The notes: generated by a model not told the origin, from the letters alone. 64,000 nt of DNA from an uncultured Bacteroidia bacterium (GCA_943787465.1 CALSMN010000003.1:129093-193092); one strand, 5' to 3'; positions 18,653 to 28,229 are shown, numbered from the stretch's first letter. Numbers and translations: made by a program.

Positions 18653-21238
18653 TTAGGGATTAAATGTGGTTTTAAATTGGGCCAAATATTCTAATTCTTT
18701 TTGATTAGAAATGAGTTTTCGAAAGTTTTTCTCTGTAATGGGATAACTTCTCATATTTGTCAAGCCAGCATCAACTAATATTCTTTTGTTTGCCAATAAT
18801 TCTTCATGATACAGCTTCGCCTTTGTTTGATCTGGGAACTGTTTAACGTAAAACATACTTCTATTGCCTAATAGTATACTAGAAACTTTCAAGGGTAGGC
18901 TGCTAGATATTTTTTCATTCAGTTGATTTATACCAATTTCTATTTCTTTCTCTTGAGATGTAATACCTGTAATCACGTAATAAAATACGCCACTTAAGTT
19001 ATTATCAAAAATATTTTCAGACATTTTATTATCTGAAGATTGCTGTAATGTTCGAATGGTGAAAGCCGCTATGTTACTTATCTGTGTGCCTTGATATACA
19101 TCACTAATAATCTCAAGTTCCTTAATATATGCTTCTTTCCCTTGAGTTTTTCCAACAGTCAACGCGTAAATGTAATCTATTTTATCTTGTATGGAGTTTC
19201 CAGCATAGTTTTGATCTATATTTTTTTTGATTGCAAATACCTGTTTGAAATCTTCAAGAAGATATGCTTCATACATGTTGGTATATAAATCGATGACCTC
19301 TTTATCGTTGTTGTCTTCTGGAATGATTTGACTATTTAAAACTTGATTATAAACGGTTTCTGGAAATTCATCAGCAATTTGTTTTGCTATCTTTCTGGCT
19401 AATAGACTGTCTCCGCCTGCAAGAGCTATTTTTGATAAATAAAATAATACTTCAGGTTTATGTTCGGTGGAAGGAAATCGATTGATAAGGGTGTTAAAAC
19501 TACCCTTAGCTTTTACATTTTCTCTCAAGTCTTCAAAATATATTTTTCCGATAGTCAGGTAAGCGGTTTGTATTTTTTTCTTTGAAATTATTTGAGCAAG
19601 AGGACTAAATGGGATATTCTCATAATATTTTTTTAAGTCTTCGGAAACATTATCTAATGCTTTTAATTGATTTTCATCTTTTGCCATGGTATAGGTCTCA
19701 GGGTTGGATGCATCCTCATTTTCTTCCTCTAACTTTTCGTCTAATAATACATTACTCATGGAGTTTTTATTGAGATATCTCCAAAAATCTCCGTGAGTTC
19801 TTTTACCCCAAGTTCGTATGAAATCGTTTGTTCCTCGGGCAACACCATTGATATTGTAGAAATACCAAACACTACCTGTGGAAGTAGTTGATGCAAGCGA
19901 GTTTGAATTATTATTCGAACTGAGCATTTCTTGGTCTCTTCGAATAACCTCTTCTTCAGCGTCTCTTAACTTTTGTTCTTTTTCTTCTGAGACCAGATTA
20001 TTTATTTTTTTATCCAGGACATCTCTATCCAAAGCACTCAGTTCCAGTAAACTGTCTTGCACTGAAATAACTTGGATGTTTTCAATGAGTTTAGATAAGA
20101 CCGTATGTTTTGCTTTAATATTATCAACCTCAGGGAAATCATCGGGTATTTCTGCAATGGTTGTATCATAATAAGCTTGAGCCAAGGTATACGAGCGTTT
20201 ATCAAAGAAATAATTAGCAAGATATAAGTAAGTTTTAGTATTTTGAATTTGGTTTTTACCAGAATTGTTTGCAGAGGCTTGCATGTAACTTAGTCCAGCT
20301 TTTTCATTGTTAGTACTGAATTCCAAGAGCGCTAATTCAAAATATATTTGGTCAAAATAATCTATATTTTTATCATCATCAAGCATTCGTTTAAGGTACT
20401 TTTTTGTTTTCTGAATGCTTTGACCATTTTCACTTACACTTGATTTTGCCATTCCTAGATTGGCTTGAAATACATATTCATAAGGAGCATTTAATTTAAG
20501 TACTTTGATAAAATGACTGTTTGCTACTTCAAAATTTCCCATATCTAGGTTAAGTTGTCCAAGGACAAAATGAGTTCTATATCTGAGGGTTTTATCTTTG
20601 ATTTTATGAATAGCTTTATTAAGGAGTATGATCGCTTCCGCTTTTTTATGTTGTTTTACCATTAAATCTCCGCCAACTAGATATAGATGCGTTTTAAATT
20701 CAGGATATTTAATAGGATTCTCTTGTAGTATTCCTAAAATAGCTTCCGCATTATCATACTTTTTTTGTTGGATGAATGATTTCATGAGCCATAGTTGACT
20801 CTGAACTTTAATTTTAGGATCTTTAAAACTGTTATTTACAAACTGAAAAGTTTCGATAGCCGAGAAATAGTCGCCACTAAAAAATTGAGTTTGACCAATC
20901 AGAAAGTATGCGTCATCCACCCATTCACTATTTGGCTTATTTTGTATTACTTTAGAAGCTTTTTTCATAGCTCCCTCTAGGGATTCTTTGATGGTTTTTG
21001 CATCCTTTTCAGTACCATAGGGGAAAATGTCTATGACCCGATTAAAATCATCTTTATGGTTATCAGCTAACCGTTCTATACTGGCGTTTAATTTTTGTTC
21101 GGCATTAAAATAAATATTAAAATGAGCTACCATGTTATTCCAGCTCTTTTTAATCCATGGATCATTACTTTGTTGCGCATTTGATATGTTAGCGACACCC
21201 ACTATTAGCGCTAGGATTATGTATTTATATATCTTCAA
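18653..21238 (-). CDS. porW: PorW/SprE-like TPR protein of the type IX secretion system
   Basis: This 861-residue protein has a signal peptide (MKIYKYIILALIVGVANIS, cleaved near NAQQ) and a chain of tetratricopeptide-like helical repeats. The N-terminal region with NIYFNAEQKLNA, EWVDDAYFLIGQTQFFSGDY and GDYFSAIETFQ matches the SprE/PorW pattern. These proteins are needed for T9SS secretion and, in gliding species, motility. Unlike some SprE homologues, I see no lipobox cysteine at the cleavage site. The start is TTG at 21238, 84 bases from the divergent M23 start. It is the only T9SS machinery gene in the window, although three probable cargo genes are present. Confidence 0.75.
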   Translation of the reverse strand: MKIYKYIILALIVGVANISNAQQSNDPWIKKSWNNMVAHFNIYFNAEQKLNASIERLADNHKDDFNRVIDIFPYGTEKDAKTIKESLEGAMKKASKVIQNKPNSEWVDDAYFLIGQTQFFSGDYFSAIETFQFVNNSFKDPKIKVQSQLWLMKSFIQQKKYDNAEAILGILQENPIKYPEFKTHLYLVGGDLMVKQHKKAEAIILLNKAIHKIKDKTLRYRTHFVLGQLNLDMGNFEVANSHFIKVLKLNAPYEYVFQANLGMAKSSVSENGQSIQKTKKYLKRMLDDDKNIDYFDQIYFELALLEFSTNNEKAGLSYMQASANNSGKNQIQNTKTYLYLANYFFDKRSYTLAQAYYDTTIAEIPDDFPEVDNIKAKHTVLSKLIENIQVISVQDSLLELSALDRDVLDKKINNLVSEEKEQKLRDAEEEVIRRDQEMLSSNNNSNSLASTTSTGSVWYFYNINGVARGTNDFIRTWGKRTHGDFWRYLNKNSMSNVLLDEKLEEENEDASNPETYTMAKDENQLKALDNVSEDLKKYYENIPFSPLAQIISKKKIQTAYLTIGKIYFEDLRENVKAKGSFNTLINRFPSTEHKPEVLFYLSKIALAGGDSLLARKIAKQIADEFPETVYNQVLNSQIIPEDNNDKEVIDLYTNMYEAYLLEDFKQVFAIKKNIDQNYAGNSIQDKIDYIYALTVGKTQGKEAYIKELEIISDVYQGTQISNIAAFTIRTLQQSSDNKMSENIFDNNLSGVFYYVITGITSQEKEIEIGINQLNEKISSSLPLKVSSILLGNRSMFYVKQFPDQTKAKLYHEELLANKRILVDAGLTNMRSYPITEKNFRKLISNQKELEYLAQFKTTFNP

Positions 21239-21253
21239 ATTTGATATTATAAT

Positions 21254-21261
21254 TAACTTTG
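21254..21261 (+). promoter_or_regulatory. Bacteroidota -7 box upstream of the second M23 peptidase
   Basis: The sequence TAACTTTG is an exact TAnnTTTG match in the porW/M23 divergent intergenic region. It lies 61 bases before the TTG start at 21323, so this transcript would have a normal-length leader. Confidence 0.4.
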
Positions 21262-21322
21262 CATGAGCTTAACTCTTTAAGCAACAAAAATATTTTAAAA
21301 ACCTTGCAAACATTCAATTAAT

Positions 21323-22135
21323 TTGGGTTCTTTAAGAAGAAAAATAGTAAATAAACTTAAAAATAGATATCGATTAATTATTCGAAAAGACGATAATCTT
21401 GAAGAAAAAGTATCTGTTGTTCTCAAACCTTCCAATTTGATCTTATTGATTTCAAGTGGGTTTTTATTGTTTGGAACAATCATATACTTGATGTTGGCCT
21501 ACACTCCATTAAACTATATTTTTCCTACACGAAATGCAAGCTATAGTAATCGTGAGTTTTTTGAATTGATACAAAAAATAGATTCCTTGGAACAAGGAAT
21601 GACCCAATTACAACTTCAATCACAAATATTAAATCAAGTCCTTTCTGGTGAAATATTACCGAAGGATATTCCCACGGATGTAATTTCTTCTCCATCGATT
21701 AGTTCAAACGATGAGAATTTATCAAATTATGAATCTGATTTTATTTCTCTAACCACGTTTACTTCCACCCGCAATTTTTTATCTCCTTTGACCGGTGTGA
21801 TGAGTGATTCATTTAATGTTCAACGAAATCATTTTGGCGTTGATATTGTGGCTAAGCACAAGGAAGTAGTCAAATCTATTCAGCAGGGTACGGTTATATT
21901 TAGCGGCTGGACACCCGAAGGTGGGCATACGATTGTAGTTCAACATCCAGATAATTTTATTTCAGTATACAAACACAATTCGGTACTCTTGAAAAAAACG
22001 GGTACATTTGTTCAAGCGGGTAGCCCTATTGCATTAGTGGGGAACACAGGAGAACTGAGTTCAGGGCCTCATTTACATTTTGAACTTTGGGATAAGGGCT
22101 TGGCTGTAAACCCAAATCAATATATAAATTTTTAA
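21323..22135 (+). CDS. Membrane-anchored M23 metallopeptidase linked to bactofilin
   Basis: This 270-residue protein has a basic cytoplasmic N terminus, one membrane helix (about residues 37-60), a coiled-coil stretch (about 75-115) and a C-terminal M23 domain. Zinc-ligand motifs are HFGVD (about 171) and HLHFE (about 252). It probably cleaves peptidoglycan or controls a hydrolase. There is no ATG in frame after the upstream TAA at 21296, so TTG at 21323 is the likely start. The bactofilin gene follows 16 bases later; an M23 peptidase beside bactofilin is a known cell-shape module in other bacteria. Confidence 0.88.
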   Translation: MGSLRRKIVNKLKNRYRLIIRKDDNLEEKVSVVLKPSNLILLISSGFLLFGTIIYLMLAYTPLNYIFPTRNASYSNREFFELIQKIDSLEQGMTQLQLQSQILNQVLSGEILPKDIPTDVISSPSISSNDENLSNYESDFISLTTFTSTRNFLSPLTGVMSDSFNVQRNHFGVDIVAKHKEVVKSIQQGTVIFSGWTPEGGHTIVVQHPDNFISVYKHNSVLLKKTGTFVQAGSPIALVGNTGELSSGPHLHFELWDKGLAVNPNQYINF

Positions 22136-22151
22136 AAATCAATCATAAAGT

Positions 22152-22568
22152 ATGTTAGGACAAAAAGATAGAAATACACCGGCCTCTACAAACACCATCA
22201 ACGTAATCAGTGAGGGGACAGTAATCAAAGGGGATATTCATTCGAGTGGTGATTTAAGAATCGACGGTGAAGTAAAAGGAGATGTAACGACAGATGGCAA
22301 ATGTGTAGTAGGTATTAATGGATTAATCACGGGATGTATAAAGGCTAAGGATTGTGATATAAGTGGTAAAACCCAAGGAGAAGTGAATATTTCTAACTTG
22401 CTGCTCATAAAAAGTACTGGAAAGGTGAATGGAGATATTTTCACTTCAAAAATGGTGCTTGAAAATGGGGGTGAATACAATGGAACATGCTCGATGGGGA
22501 ATTCCATTTCTATGAAAAAAGAGGTCATCCAAACCGAATTAAAAGATGGCCTACAAGCCAAAGGGTAA
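22152..22568 (+). CDS. Bactofilin (polymer-forming cytoskeletal protein)
   Basis: Bactofilins form filaments at the membrane and guide local peptidoglycan remodelling. This 138-residue protein has a right-handed beta-helix core built from short hydrophobic repeats (EGTVIKGDIHSSGDLRIDGE, GDVTTDGKCVVG, CIKAKDCDISGKTQGE, VNGDIFTSK) between about residues 20 and 120, with polar tails. It sits just downstream of the M23 peptidase. Its last 23 bases overlap the start of atpZ in another frame, so translation of the ATP synthase accessory genes may be coupled to it. Confidence 0.92.
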   Translation: MLGQKDRNTPASTNTINVISEGTVIKGDIHSSGDLRIDGEVKGDVTTDGKCVVGINGLITGCIKAKDCDISGKTQGEVNISNLLLIKSTGKVNGDIFTSKMVLENGGEYNGTCSMGNSISMKKEVIQTELKDGLQAKG

Positions 22569-22740
22569 TTCTCAAAAATATGCTGGAATTGGGTTTCAGC
22601 TCATTATAGTAACATTTGTTATAATTGGTGTCGGTCGTTTTCTTGATAACTATTACAATTTAGAATCAGTTTTTTTGCTTATTGCTATATTTATAGCTGT
22701 ATTTGCAGTCATTTATTTGCTAATCAAAAAACTACAATAA
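22546..22740 (+). CDS. atpZ: AtpZ-like ATP synthase accessory membrane protein
   Basis: This 64-residue protein has two membrane helices (about residues 17-36 and 41-60) and matches the AtpZ/AtpI-type small protein placed ahead of F1Fo operons. Such proteins are thought to help in c-ring assembly or to act with AtpI in Mg2+/Ca2+ movement. It begins with ATG inside the end of the bactofilin gene and its stop abuts the next ATG at 22741. Confidence 0.8.
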   Translation: MAYKPKGNSQKYAGIGFQLIIVTFVIIGVGRFLDNYYNLESVFLLIAIFIAVFAVIYLLIKKLQ

Positions 22741-23145
22741 ATGAGTATTAAATTTATTCTTCGTCTACTTTTACTCTCACTTGGAGTAGCTGTCTTAGAT
22801 ATCTTATATTTTTATTTTTCAAATGAGACAGAACAATCTTGGTATTGGTTTTCCTTGTTATTTTATATCTTACTCGGACTCATCATTGGTCAAAGTTCTC
22901 ATAAAGCTGTCCAAAAAAAATCAAATTCAGATTTTTATTTAGGAATCATGACAGGTACGGGTTTGAGAATGTTATTTTCGATAATTTTCATAGCTATGTA
23001 TCTAGTAATAAGCGATATAAAGTCTAACGTCTTTGTCGTGTATTATTTATTTTTATATTTATTGTTTACAATATTTGAAATATATCATTTAGTACATAAA
23101 TTGCGAACCGAAAAAAACAGCAACACTGGTAATGCAACTAGCTAA
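22741..23145 (+). CDS. Four-helix membrane protein at the AtpI position
   Basis: This 134-residue protein has about four membrane helices (residues 4-25, 34-52, 68-92 and 98-118) and lies between atpZ and atpB. By position and topology it is probably an analogue of AtpI (UncI), which helps build the c-ring, but sequence similarity is too weak to be sure. Its end overlaps the atpB start by 14 bases. It is typical of Bacteroidota ATP synthase operons. Confidence 0.7.
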   Translation: MSIKFILRLLLLSLGVAVLDILYFYFSNETEQSWYWFSLLFYILLGLIIGQSSHKAVQKKSNSDFYLGIMTGTGLRMLFSIIFIAMYLVISDIKSNVFVVYYLFLYLLFTIFEIYHLVHKLRTEKNSNTGNATS

Positions 23146-24235
23146 AATTCAGATACTTACAAGAAATTTAAAAGTAACATTTTTGACTTTAGTCGTGCTT
23201 TTTACGACATTTTCTGTTGCCCTCGCGGAGCATTCCACCAAAAATAGTGCTGAAAAAGAATCATTTAATGCTGGTGAGGTAATCATGCATCACGTAATGG
23301 ATAATCATGAAATCCATATCGGTCCGTTGCATGTTCCATTACCGATCATGCTGTACTCAAAAGAAAAAGGTTTGGATATTTTTATGTCTTCACACTTGTC
23401 ACATGGTGAGGCTTACAATGGTTATATCATGGTCCATGAAAAAATATACCATGTCGGAACGGATGGCAAACTATCTCATGATAAGGATGGACATGTAAAT
23501 GCAGCACGTCCTCTTGATTTATCGATCACCAAATCTGTTTTTGGAATGTTATTGACCATGATCATTATGTTGGTAGTGTTCATATCGATCAACACATCTT
23601 ACCGTAAAAACGCGATGCAAGCTCCAAAAGGCATTCAGTCATTTTTTGAACCCTTAATCTTATTTGTCATGGATGAAATAGCTAAACCATCCATTGGAAA
23701 AAAATATCAAAAATTCTTGCCCTATTTATTAACCATTTTCTTCTTTATATGGATTGGAAATATGTTGGGTCTTATCCCTTTTATTGGAGGATTTAATGTC
23801 ACAGGAAACATCGCTGTAGCACTTGTGCTTGCTCTCTTTACCTTCATTATCACTTCGGTAAATGGGAATAAGGATTATTGGAAACACATTTATAACACTC
23901 CTGGGGTACCGTGGTGGTTGAAATTTCCAATACCTTTAATGTTTGTTATTGAGTTTATTGGTTTTATCTCAAAACCGGTGGTGTTGACTTTGCGATTGTT
24001 CGCCAATATCACAGCGGGACACATCATCATTCTTTCGTTTGTAAGTTTGATATTTATTTTTAATAATTTATATGGTGCAGGAGGAGGATATGGGGTATCC
24101 ATACTTTCTGTAGCATTTTCGATATTTATGTTTGCTATAGAGCTTTTAGTAGCCTTTTTGCAGGCATATGTTTTTACATTATTGTCGGCCCTTTATTTTG
24201 GATCAGCAGTAGAAGAGCACGACCATGCTCATTAG
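23132..24235 (+). CDS. atpB: ATP synthase Fo subunit a
   Basis: Subunit a forms the proton half-channels beside the c-ring. At 367 residues it is longer than the E. coli protein because of an N-terminal signal peptide (about residues 1-32) and an extracytoplasmic segment rich in His (MHHVMDNHEIHIGPLHVPLP). The membrane part has the essential Arg in LRLFANITAGH and about five or six helices. The C terminus ends EEHDHAH. Extended a subunits of this kind are common in Bacteroidota. Confidence 0.96.
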   Translation: MQLAKIQILTRNLKVTFLTLVVLFTTFSVALAEHSTKNSAEKESFNAGEVIMHHVMDNHEIHIGPLHVPLPIMLYSKEKGLDIFMSSHLSHGEAYNGYIMVHEKIYHVGTDGKLSHDKDGHVNAARPLDLSITKSVFGMLLTMIIMLVVFISINTSYRKNAMQAPKGIQSFFEPLILFVMDEIAKPSIGKKYQKFLPYLLTIFFFIWIGNMLGLIPFIGGFNVTGNIAVALVLALFTFIITSVNGNKDYWKHIYNTPGVPWWLKFPIPLMFVIEFIGFISKPVVLTLRLFANITAGHIIILSFVSLIFIFNNLYGAGGGYGVSILSVAFSIFMFAIELLVAFLQAYVFTLLSALYFGSAVEEHDHAH

Positions 24236-24283
24236 ATAAGTTTATAATTAAATTAAGTATATAAAACAAGTAACAATTAAGAA

Positions 24284-24532
24284 ATGGAATTTTTAACAAT
24301 TTTATTAGACATGGCAAATGCTTACATGGGAGCAGGAATCGGAGCAGGAATTGCAGCTATCGGAGCAGGAATTGGTATCGGTAGAATCGGTGGATCGGCG
24401 TTAGAATCAATGGCTCGTCAACCAGAATCAACAGGAGACATCAGAGCAAACATGATCGTTGCTGCTGCACTTGTAGAGGGTGCTGCATTCTTTGGTATCA
24501 TCGTTTGTCTATTGGTCGTATTAACCAAATAA
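24284..24532 (+). CDS. atpE: ATP synthase Fo subunit c
   Basis: This 82-residue hairpin protein forms the proton-driven c-ring. Helix 1 is Gly/Ala-rich (AGIGAGIAAIGAGIGIG), the polar loop is ARQPE, and helix 2 carries the ion-binding Glu in AAALVEGAAFFGI. The residue after this Glu is Gly and helix 1 lacks the Gln of sodium-type rings, so the ring is most likely proton-specific. A perfect hairpin follows before atpF. Confidence 0.97.
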   Translation: MEFLTILLDMANAYMGAGIGAGIAAIGAGIGIGRIGGSALESMARQPESTGDIRANMIVAAALVEGAAFFGIIVCLLVVLTK

Positions 24533-24551
24533 TAATTAAGATATAAATCAT

Positions 24552-24577
24552 GGTAGTGGGTAATCAATCCCACTACC
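24552..24577 (+). promoter_or_regulatory. Perfect RNA hairpin between atpE and atpF
   Basis: GGTAGTGGG pairs exactly with CCCACTACC around an eight-base loop (TAATCAAT), a nine-pair stem. It stands in the 50-base gap between atpE and atpF and is followed by only three T residues, so it is a weak terminator at best. It may stabilise the atpE mRNA end or allow partial termination, giving more c subunit than other subunits. This role is inferred from its position and the high c-subunit copy number. Confidence 0.6.
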
Positions 24578-24582
24578 TTTAA

Positions 24583-25086
24583 ATGAAGATTATTATGAAT
24601 CCATTATTGCCAGAATTAGGTCTCGTCCTTTGGATGTCGGTTGCCTTTTTAGTCGTACTTTTTCTGTTGAAAAAGTTTGCTTGGAAGGGTATTATCAAAG
24701 CACTCAACGATCGAGAAGAATTTATTGAACGCTCACTTAAGTCAGCTGAAGAAGCGAAGGCAAAAATGAGTGAACTCAAATCAGATAACGAAAAATTACT
24801 TGCTGAAGCTAGAAAAGAACGCGAGCAGATTTTAAAGGAAGCTAAAGTGATGAAAGAGCAAATTTTATCTGAAGCTAAAATAACAGCAACCCAAGAAGGT
24901 GATCGTTTGATTTCCTCAGCCCGTAAAGAAATTGATAAAGAAAAAAATCAAGCCTTAACGGACATCAAAAAGCAGGTATCGGAATTGTCTATTGCCGTTG
25001 CTGAAAAAGTAATTCGAAAAGAACTAAGCGATAATAGTGCCCATGAGGCATTGGTGTCCTCTCATTTTGATCAACAATCCAACTAA
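24583..25086 (+). CDS. atpF: ATP synthase Fo subunit b
   Basis: Subunit b is the peripheral stalk that holds F1 against the rotating ring. This 167-residue protein has one N-terminal membrane helix (about residues 10-29), then a long charged coiled coil (about 40-150). ATG at 24583 is the first start; ATG at 24595 (MNPLLPELG) is equally plausible and closer to the family's usual N terminus. atpH follows after five bases. Confidence 0.95.
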   Translation: MKIIMNPLLPELGLVLWMSVAFLVVLFLLKKFAWKGIIKALNDREEFIERSLKSAEEAKAKMSELKSDNEKLLAEARKEREQILKEAKVMKEQILSEAKITATQEGDRLISSARKEIDKEKNQALTDIKKQVSELSIAVAEKVIRKELSDNSAHEALVSSHFDQQSN

Positions 25087-25091
25087 TCACT

Positions 25092-25631
25092 ATGGCGTCC
25101 AGTAGAATTGCATCCCGATATTCAAAATCATTATTTGATTTAGCTATACAAAATAATAAGTTAGATGAAGTAAAGGTGGATATGACTACTATTGAATCTA
25201 TGTGTCATTCTTCTACAGATTTAATTCATCTGCTTAAAAATCCGATAATCAAATCAGAGGCTAAAAAAGCAATTATGATGAAGTTGTTGAAGGATACAGA
25301 ATCAGTAACTCAAGGTTTTGTTTCTTTTTTGATTGATAAAAAAAGAGAGGAAGAACTTGCTATGATTGCTACTCACTTCATTGGGTCATACAACCAAATG
25401 AAAGGAATATCTCAAGCTACTGTTGTGACTGCTATCCCCTTATCCGACAAAATGCTAACCGACGCAAAAAAATATGTTGAAAAGGTAATTGGAAAGTCAG
25501 ACATACAAATCATTAACGAAATTGATTCTACTATTATTGGCGGAATCATTATTAAATATGAAGACAAACTTTTAGATCAAAGCGTATCTAAAGAATTAAG
25601 AGAAATCAGAAAACAATTAATTTACAATTAA
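25092..25631 (+). CDS. atpH: ATP synthase F1 subunit delta
   Basis: Delta links the top of F1 to the b stalk. The 179-residue protein begins SSRIASRYSKSLFDLAIQNN, typical for OSCP/delta, and ends with the conserved IIKYEDKLLDQSVSKEL region. It lies in the expected order between atpF and atpA. Confidence 0.96.
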   Translation: MASSRIASRYSKSLFDLAIQNNKLDEVKVDMTTIESMCHSSTDLIHLLKNPIIKSEAKKAIMMKLLKDTESVTQGFVSFLIDKKREEELAMIATHFIGSYNQMKGISQATVVTAIPLSDKMLTDAKKYVEKVIGKSDIQIINEIDSTIIGGIIIKYEDKLLDQSVSKELREIRKQLIYN

Positions 25632-25640
25632 AATATAATC

Positions 25641-27221
25641 ATGGCTGCAATAAGACCAGACGAAGTTTCTAACATCATCAAAGAGCAATTAGCTGGGGTA
25701 AATACAGATGCCCAATTAGAAGAAGTAGGTACTGTGCTTCAAGTAGGAGACGGTATCGCACGTATTTATGGACTTACACAAGTAAAGTCTGGAGAGCTTA
25801 TCGAATTTGACAATGGCGTTCAAGGCATCGTTCTTAACCTTGAAGAAGATAACGTGGGAGCTGTACTTTTGGGAAGTTCTACTGACATTAAAGAAGGAGA
25901 TACGGTAAAAAGAACCAATAGAATTGCATCTCTTAAAGTAGGTGAAGGTATGTTGGGTAGAGTAGTAGATACTCTTGGAAATCCTATTGATGGTAAAGGT
26001 CCCATCGAAGGGGAAACCTATGAAATGCCTTTGGAACGAAAAGCTCCAGGTGTAATTTATAGAGAGCCTGTATCAGAGCCAATGCAAACAGGCCTTAAAG
26101 CGGTGGATGCGATGATCCCCATAGGAAGAGGTCAAAGGGAGCTCATTATTGGCGATAGACAAACGGGTAAAACTGCCGTTGCTATTGACACGATTATTAA
26201 CCAAAAAGAATTTTATGACAAAGGCGAACCGGTATTTTGTATCTATGTAGCTTGTGGTCAAAAATCATCTACTGTAAAACAGGTTGTTTCTGCCCTTGAA
26301 CAAAAAGGGGCAATGGCCTATACCGTTGTAGTCTCTGCATCTGCTGCAGATCCTGCTCCAATGCAATTTTATGCACCTATGGCTGGAGCAGCTATTGGTG
26401 AGTTCTTCAGAGATACGGGACGTCCTGCACTTATTGTCTATGATGATTTAAGTAAGCAAGCAGTGGCCTATCGTGAAGTTTCGTTATTGCTTAAGAGACC
26501 TCCAGGGCGTGAGGCTTATCCTGGGGATGTATTCTATTTGCACTCTCGTTTGTTAGAACGTGCAGCTAAAGTGAATGGTTCCGATGAAATTGCTCAAGGG
26601 ATGAATGATTTACCAGAATCAATCAAACATCTTGTTAAAGGAGGTGGATCATTAACCGCACTTCCCATTATTGAAACACAAGCGGGCGACGTATCAGCGT
26701 ATATCCCAACCAATGTAATTTCGATTACGGATGGTCAAATATTTCTAGAATCCGACTTATTTAACTCGGGTGTTCGTCCAGCCATTAACGTAGGTATTTC
26801 TGTTTCTCGTGTGGGTGGTGCTGCTCAAAAGAAATCCATGAAAAAAACGTCGGGTACGCTTAAATTGGACCAAGCTCAATATCGTGAGCTTGAGGCATTT
26901 GCTAAGTTTGGTTCGGATCTGGATGCTGCTACAAAAGGGGTTCTAGACAAAGGTTCGCGAAATGTTGAAATATTAAAGCAGCCTCAGTTCTCTCCATTAT
27001 CTGTTGGAAAACAAGTAGCCATTATCTACTTGGGTACAAAAGGGCTTCTTCGAAATGTTCCTGTTAACCAAGTGCGAAAGTTTGAGGAAGAATTTCTCAT
27101 GAAAATGGAATCAGATCACAAATCGGTTATAGATGCACTTACTGAAGGTAAAATCGATGATGCTTTAACTAACACGATTGAGCAAGTAGGAGCTGAAATT
27201 GCAAAAAACTTTAAAGCATAA
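25641..27221 (+). CDS. atpA: ATP synthase F1 subunit alpha
   Basis: Alpha is the non-catalytic nucleotide-binding subunit that alternates with beta in F1. The 526-residue protein carries Walker A GDRQTGKT (about residue 173), a Walker B-like [10 protein letters not shown], and the arginine finger in [10 protein letters not shown] (about residue 380). Length and order are typical. atpG follows nine bases later. Confidence 0.98.
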   Translation: MAAIRPDEVSNIIKEQLAGVNTDAQLEEVGTVLQVGDGIARIYGLTQVKSGELIEFDNGVQGIVLNLEEDNVGAVLLGSSTDIKEGDTVKRTNRIASLKVGEGMLGRVVDTLGNPIDGKGPIEGETYEMPLERKAPGVIYREPVSEPMQTGLKAVDAMIPIGRGQRELIIGDRQTGKTAVAIDTIINQKEFYDKGEPVFCIYVACGQKSSTVKQVVSALEQKGAMAYTVVVSASAADPAPMQFYAPMAGAAIGEFFRDTGRPALIVYDDLSKQAVAYREVSLLLKRPPGREAYPGDVFYLHSRLLERAAKVNGSDEIAQGMNDLPESIKHLVKGGGSLTALPIIETQAGDVSAYIPTNVISITDGQIFLESDLFNSGVRPAINVGISVSRVGGAAQKKSMKKTSGTLKLDQAQYRELEAFAKFGSDLDAATKGVLDKGSRNVEILKQPQFSPLSVGKQVAIIYLGTKGLLRNVPVNQVRKFEEEFLMKMESDHKSVIDALTEGKIDDALTNTIEQVGAEIAKNFKA

Positions 27222-27230
27222 TTTCGCTTT

Positions 27231-28115
27231 ATGGCAAATTTAAAAGAAGTTAGAACACGAATATCGAGTACTCAGTCTACTCAACAAATTACCAAAGCCA
27301 TGAAGATGGTTTCGGCGACGAAGTTGCGTAAGGCTCAACAAGCCATTACTCAAATGCGGCCGTATGCGGATAAACTCAATGGAATTCTTCAGAATTTAGC
27401 TGATTCGGCTAAAGATGAGTCAAGTGTTCAGGGCTATTTTGAGCATAGAGAAGTTCAAAATGTTCTGTTAATTGTAAACTCAAGTGATCGGGGTCTTTGT
27501 GGTGGTTTTAATTCGAACATCACAAAAGAAGTATCATCACTCCTAAAAACAACGTATGCAGGGAAAAATGTAGAAGTAAAATTCTTAGGTAAAAAGGCAT
27601 ATGAATTTTTTAAACGTCATTCATTCAAAATGGATACTTCCGCTATCGCTGCCTTCCAAAATTTGAATGCGGATGATGTATTTAACATTGGAGGAAATGT
27701 AATTGCAGATTTCTTAAATGGCAAATATGATGAAGTACGTGTTGTTTACAATAAATTTAAAAATGCAGCTACTCAAATTGTAACCGTTGAGAAACTTTTA
27801 CCCGTGGAATTAGAAGCTTTTGAAACTGAAAAAGCGGAGCAGGGCAAATACTTAGCTGACTTCGTTTTCGAGCCTACCCAAAAGGATTTGCTATTTACGA
27901 TCATTCCGCGTGCTGTAAAAACACAGCTCTATCGAACGATGCTTGACTCTCAAGCATCAGAACATGGAAGCAGAATGGTTGCCATGGATAAAGCCACAGA
28001 AAATGCTGGCGAACTAATTTACGACCTTAAACTACAATATAACCAAGCCCGTCAAGCAGCCATTACAACCGAAATTTTAGAAATTGTTGGTGGGGCTGCA
28101 GCGTTAGAAGGTTAA
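27231..28115 (+). CDS. atpG: ATP synthase F1 subunit gamma
   Basis: Gamma is the rotating central shaft of F1. The 294-residue protein has the paired terminal helices of the family: N-terminal ISSTQSTQQITKAMKMVSATK and C-terminal ENAGELIYDLKLQYNQARQA followed by ITTEILEIVGGAAAL. It is the last gene of the operon; a strong terminator follows within 25 bases. atpD (and presumably atpC) are encoded elsewhere. Confidence 0.98.
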   Translation: MANLKEVRTRISSTQSTQQITKAMKMVSATKLRKAQQAITQMRPYADKLNGILQNLADSAKDESSVQGYFEHREVQNVLLIVNSSDRGLCGGFNSNITKEVSSLLKTTYAGKNVEVKFLGKKAYEFFKRHSFKMDTSAIAAFQNLNADDVFNIGGNVIADFLNGKYDEVRVVYNKFKNAATQIVTVEKLLPVELEAFETEKAEQGKYLADFVFEPTQKDLLFTIIPRAVKTQLYRTMLDSQASEHGSRMVAMDKATENAGELIYDLKLQYNQARQAAITTEILEIVGGAAALEG

Positions 28116-28139
28116 CCGTTTTTTTACGATAGGATATAG

Positions 28140-28171
28140 GCCTCATCCCAAACGGGTTGAGGCTTTTTTTT
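28140..28171 (+). terminator. Intrinsic terminator of the ATP synthase operon
   Basis: GCCTCATCCC and GGGTTGAGGC form a ten-base stem with one T-T mismatch around an AAAC loop, followed by eight T residues. It begins 25 bases after the atpG stop and closes the operon. Confidence 0.9.
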
Positions 28172-28229
28172 ACCTCTTTAAATTTAAATTTAAATCCCAA
28201 GTTTTAAAAATAATTCTCTTGGATTTGTT

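Noticed and set aside
24284-24532. Sodium-type c-ring
   Set aside because: The Glu in LVEGAA is followed by Gly and helix 1 lacks the Gln of sodium sites, so a proton ring is more likely.
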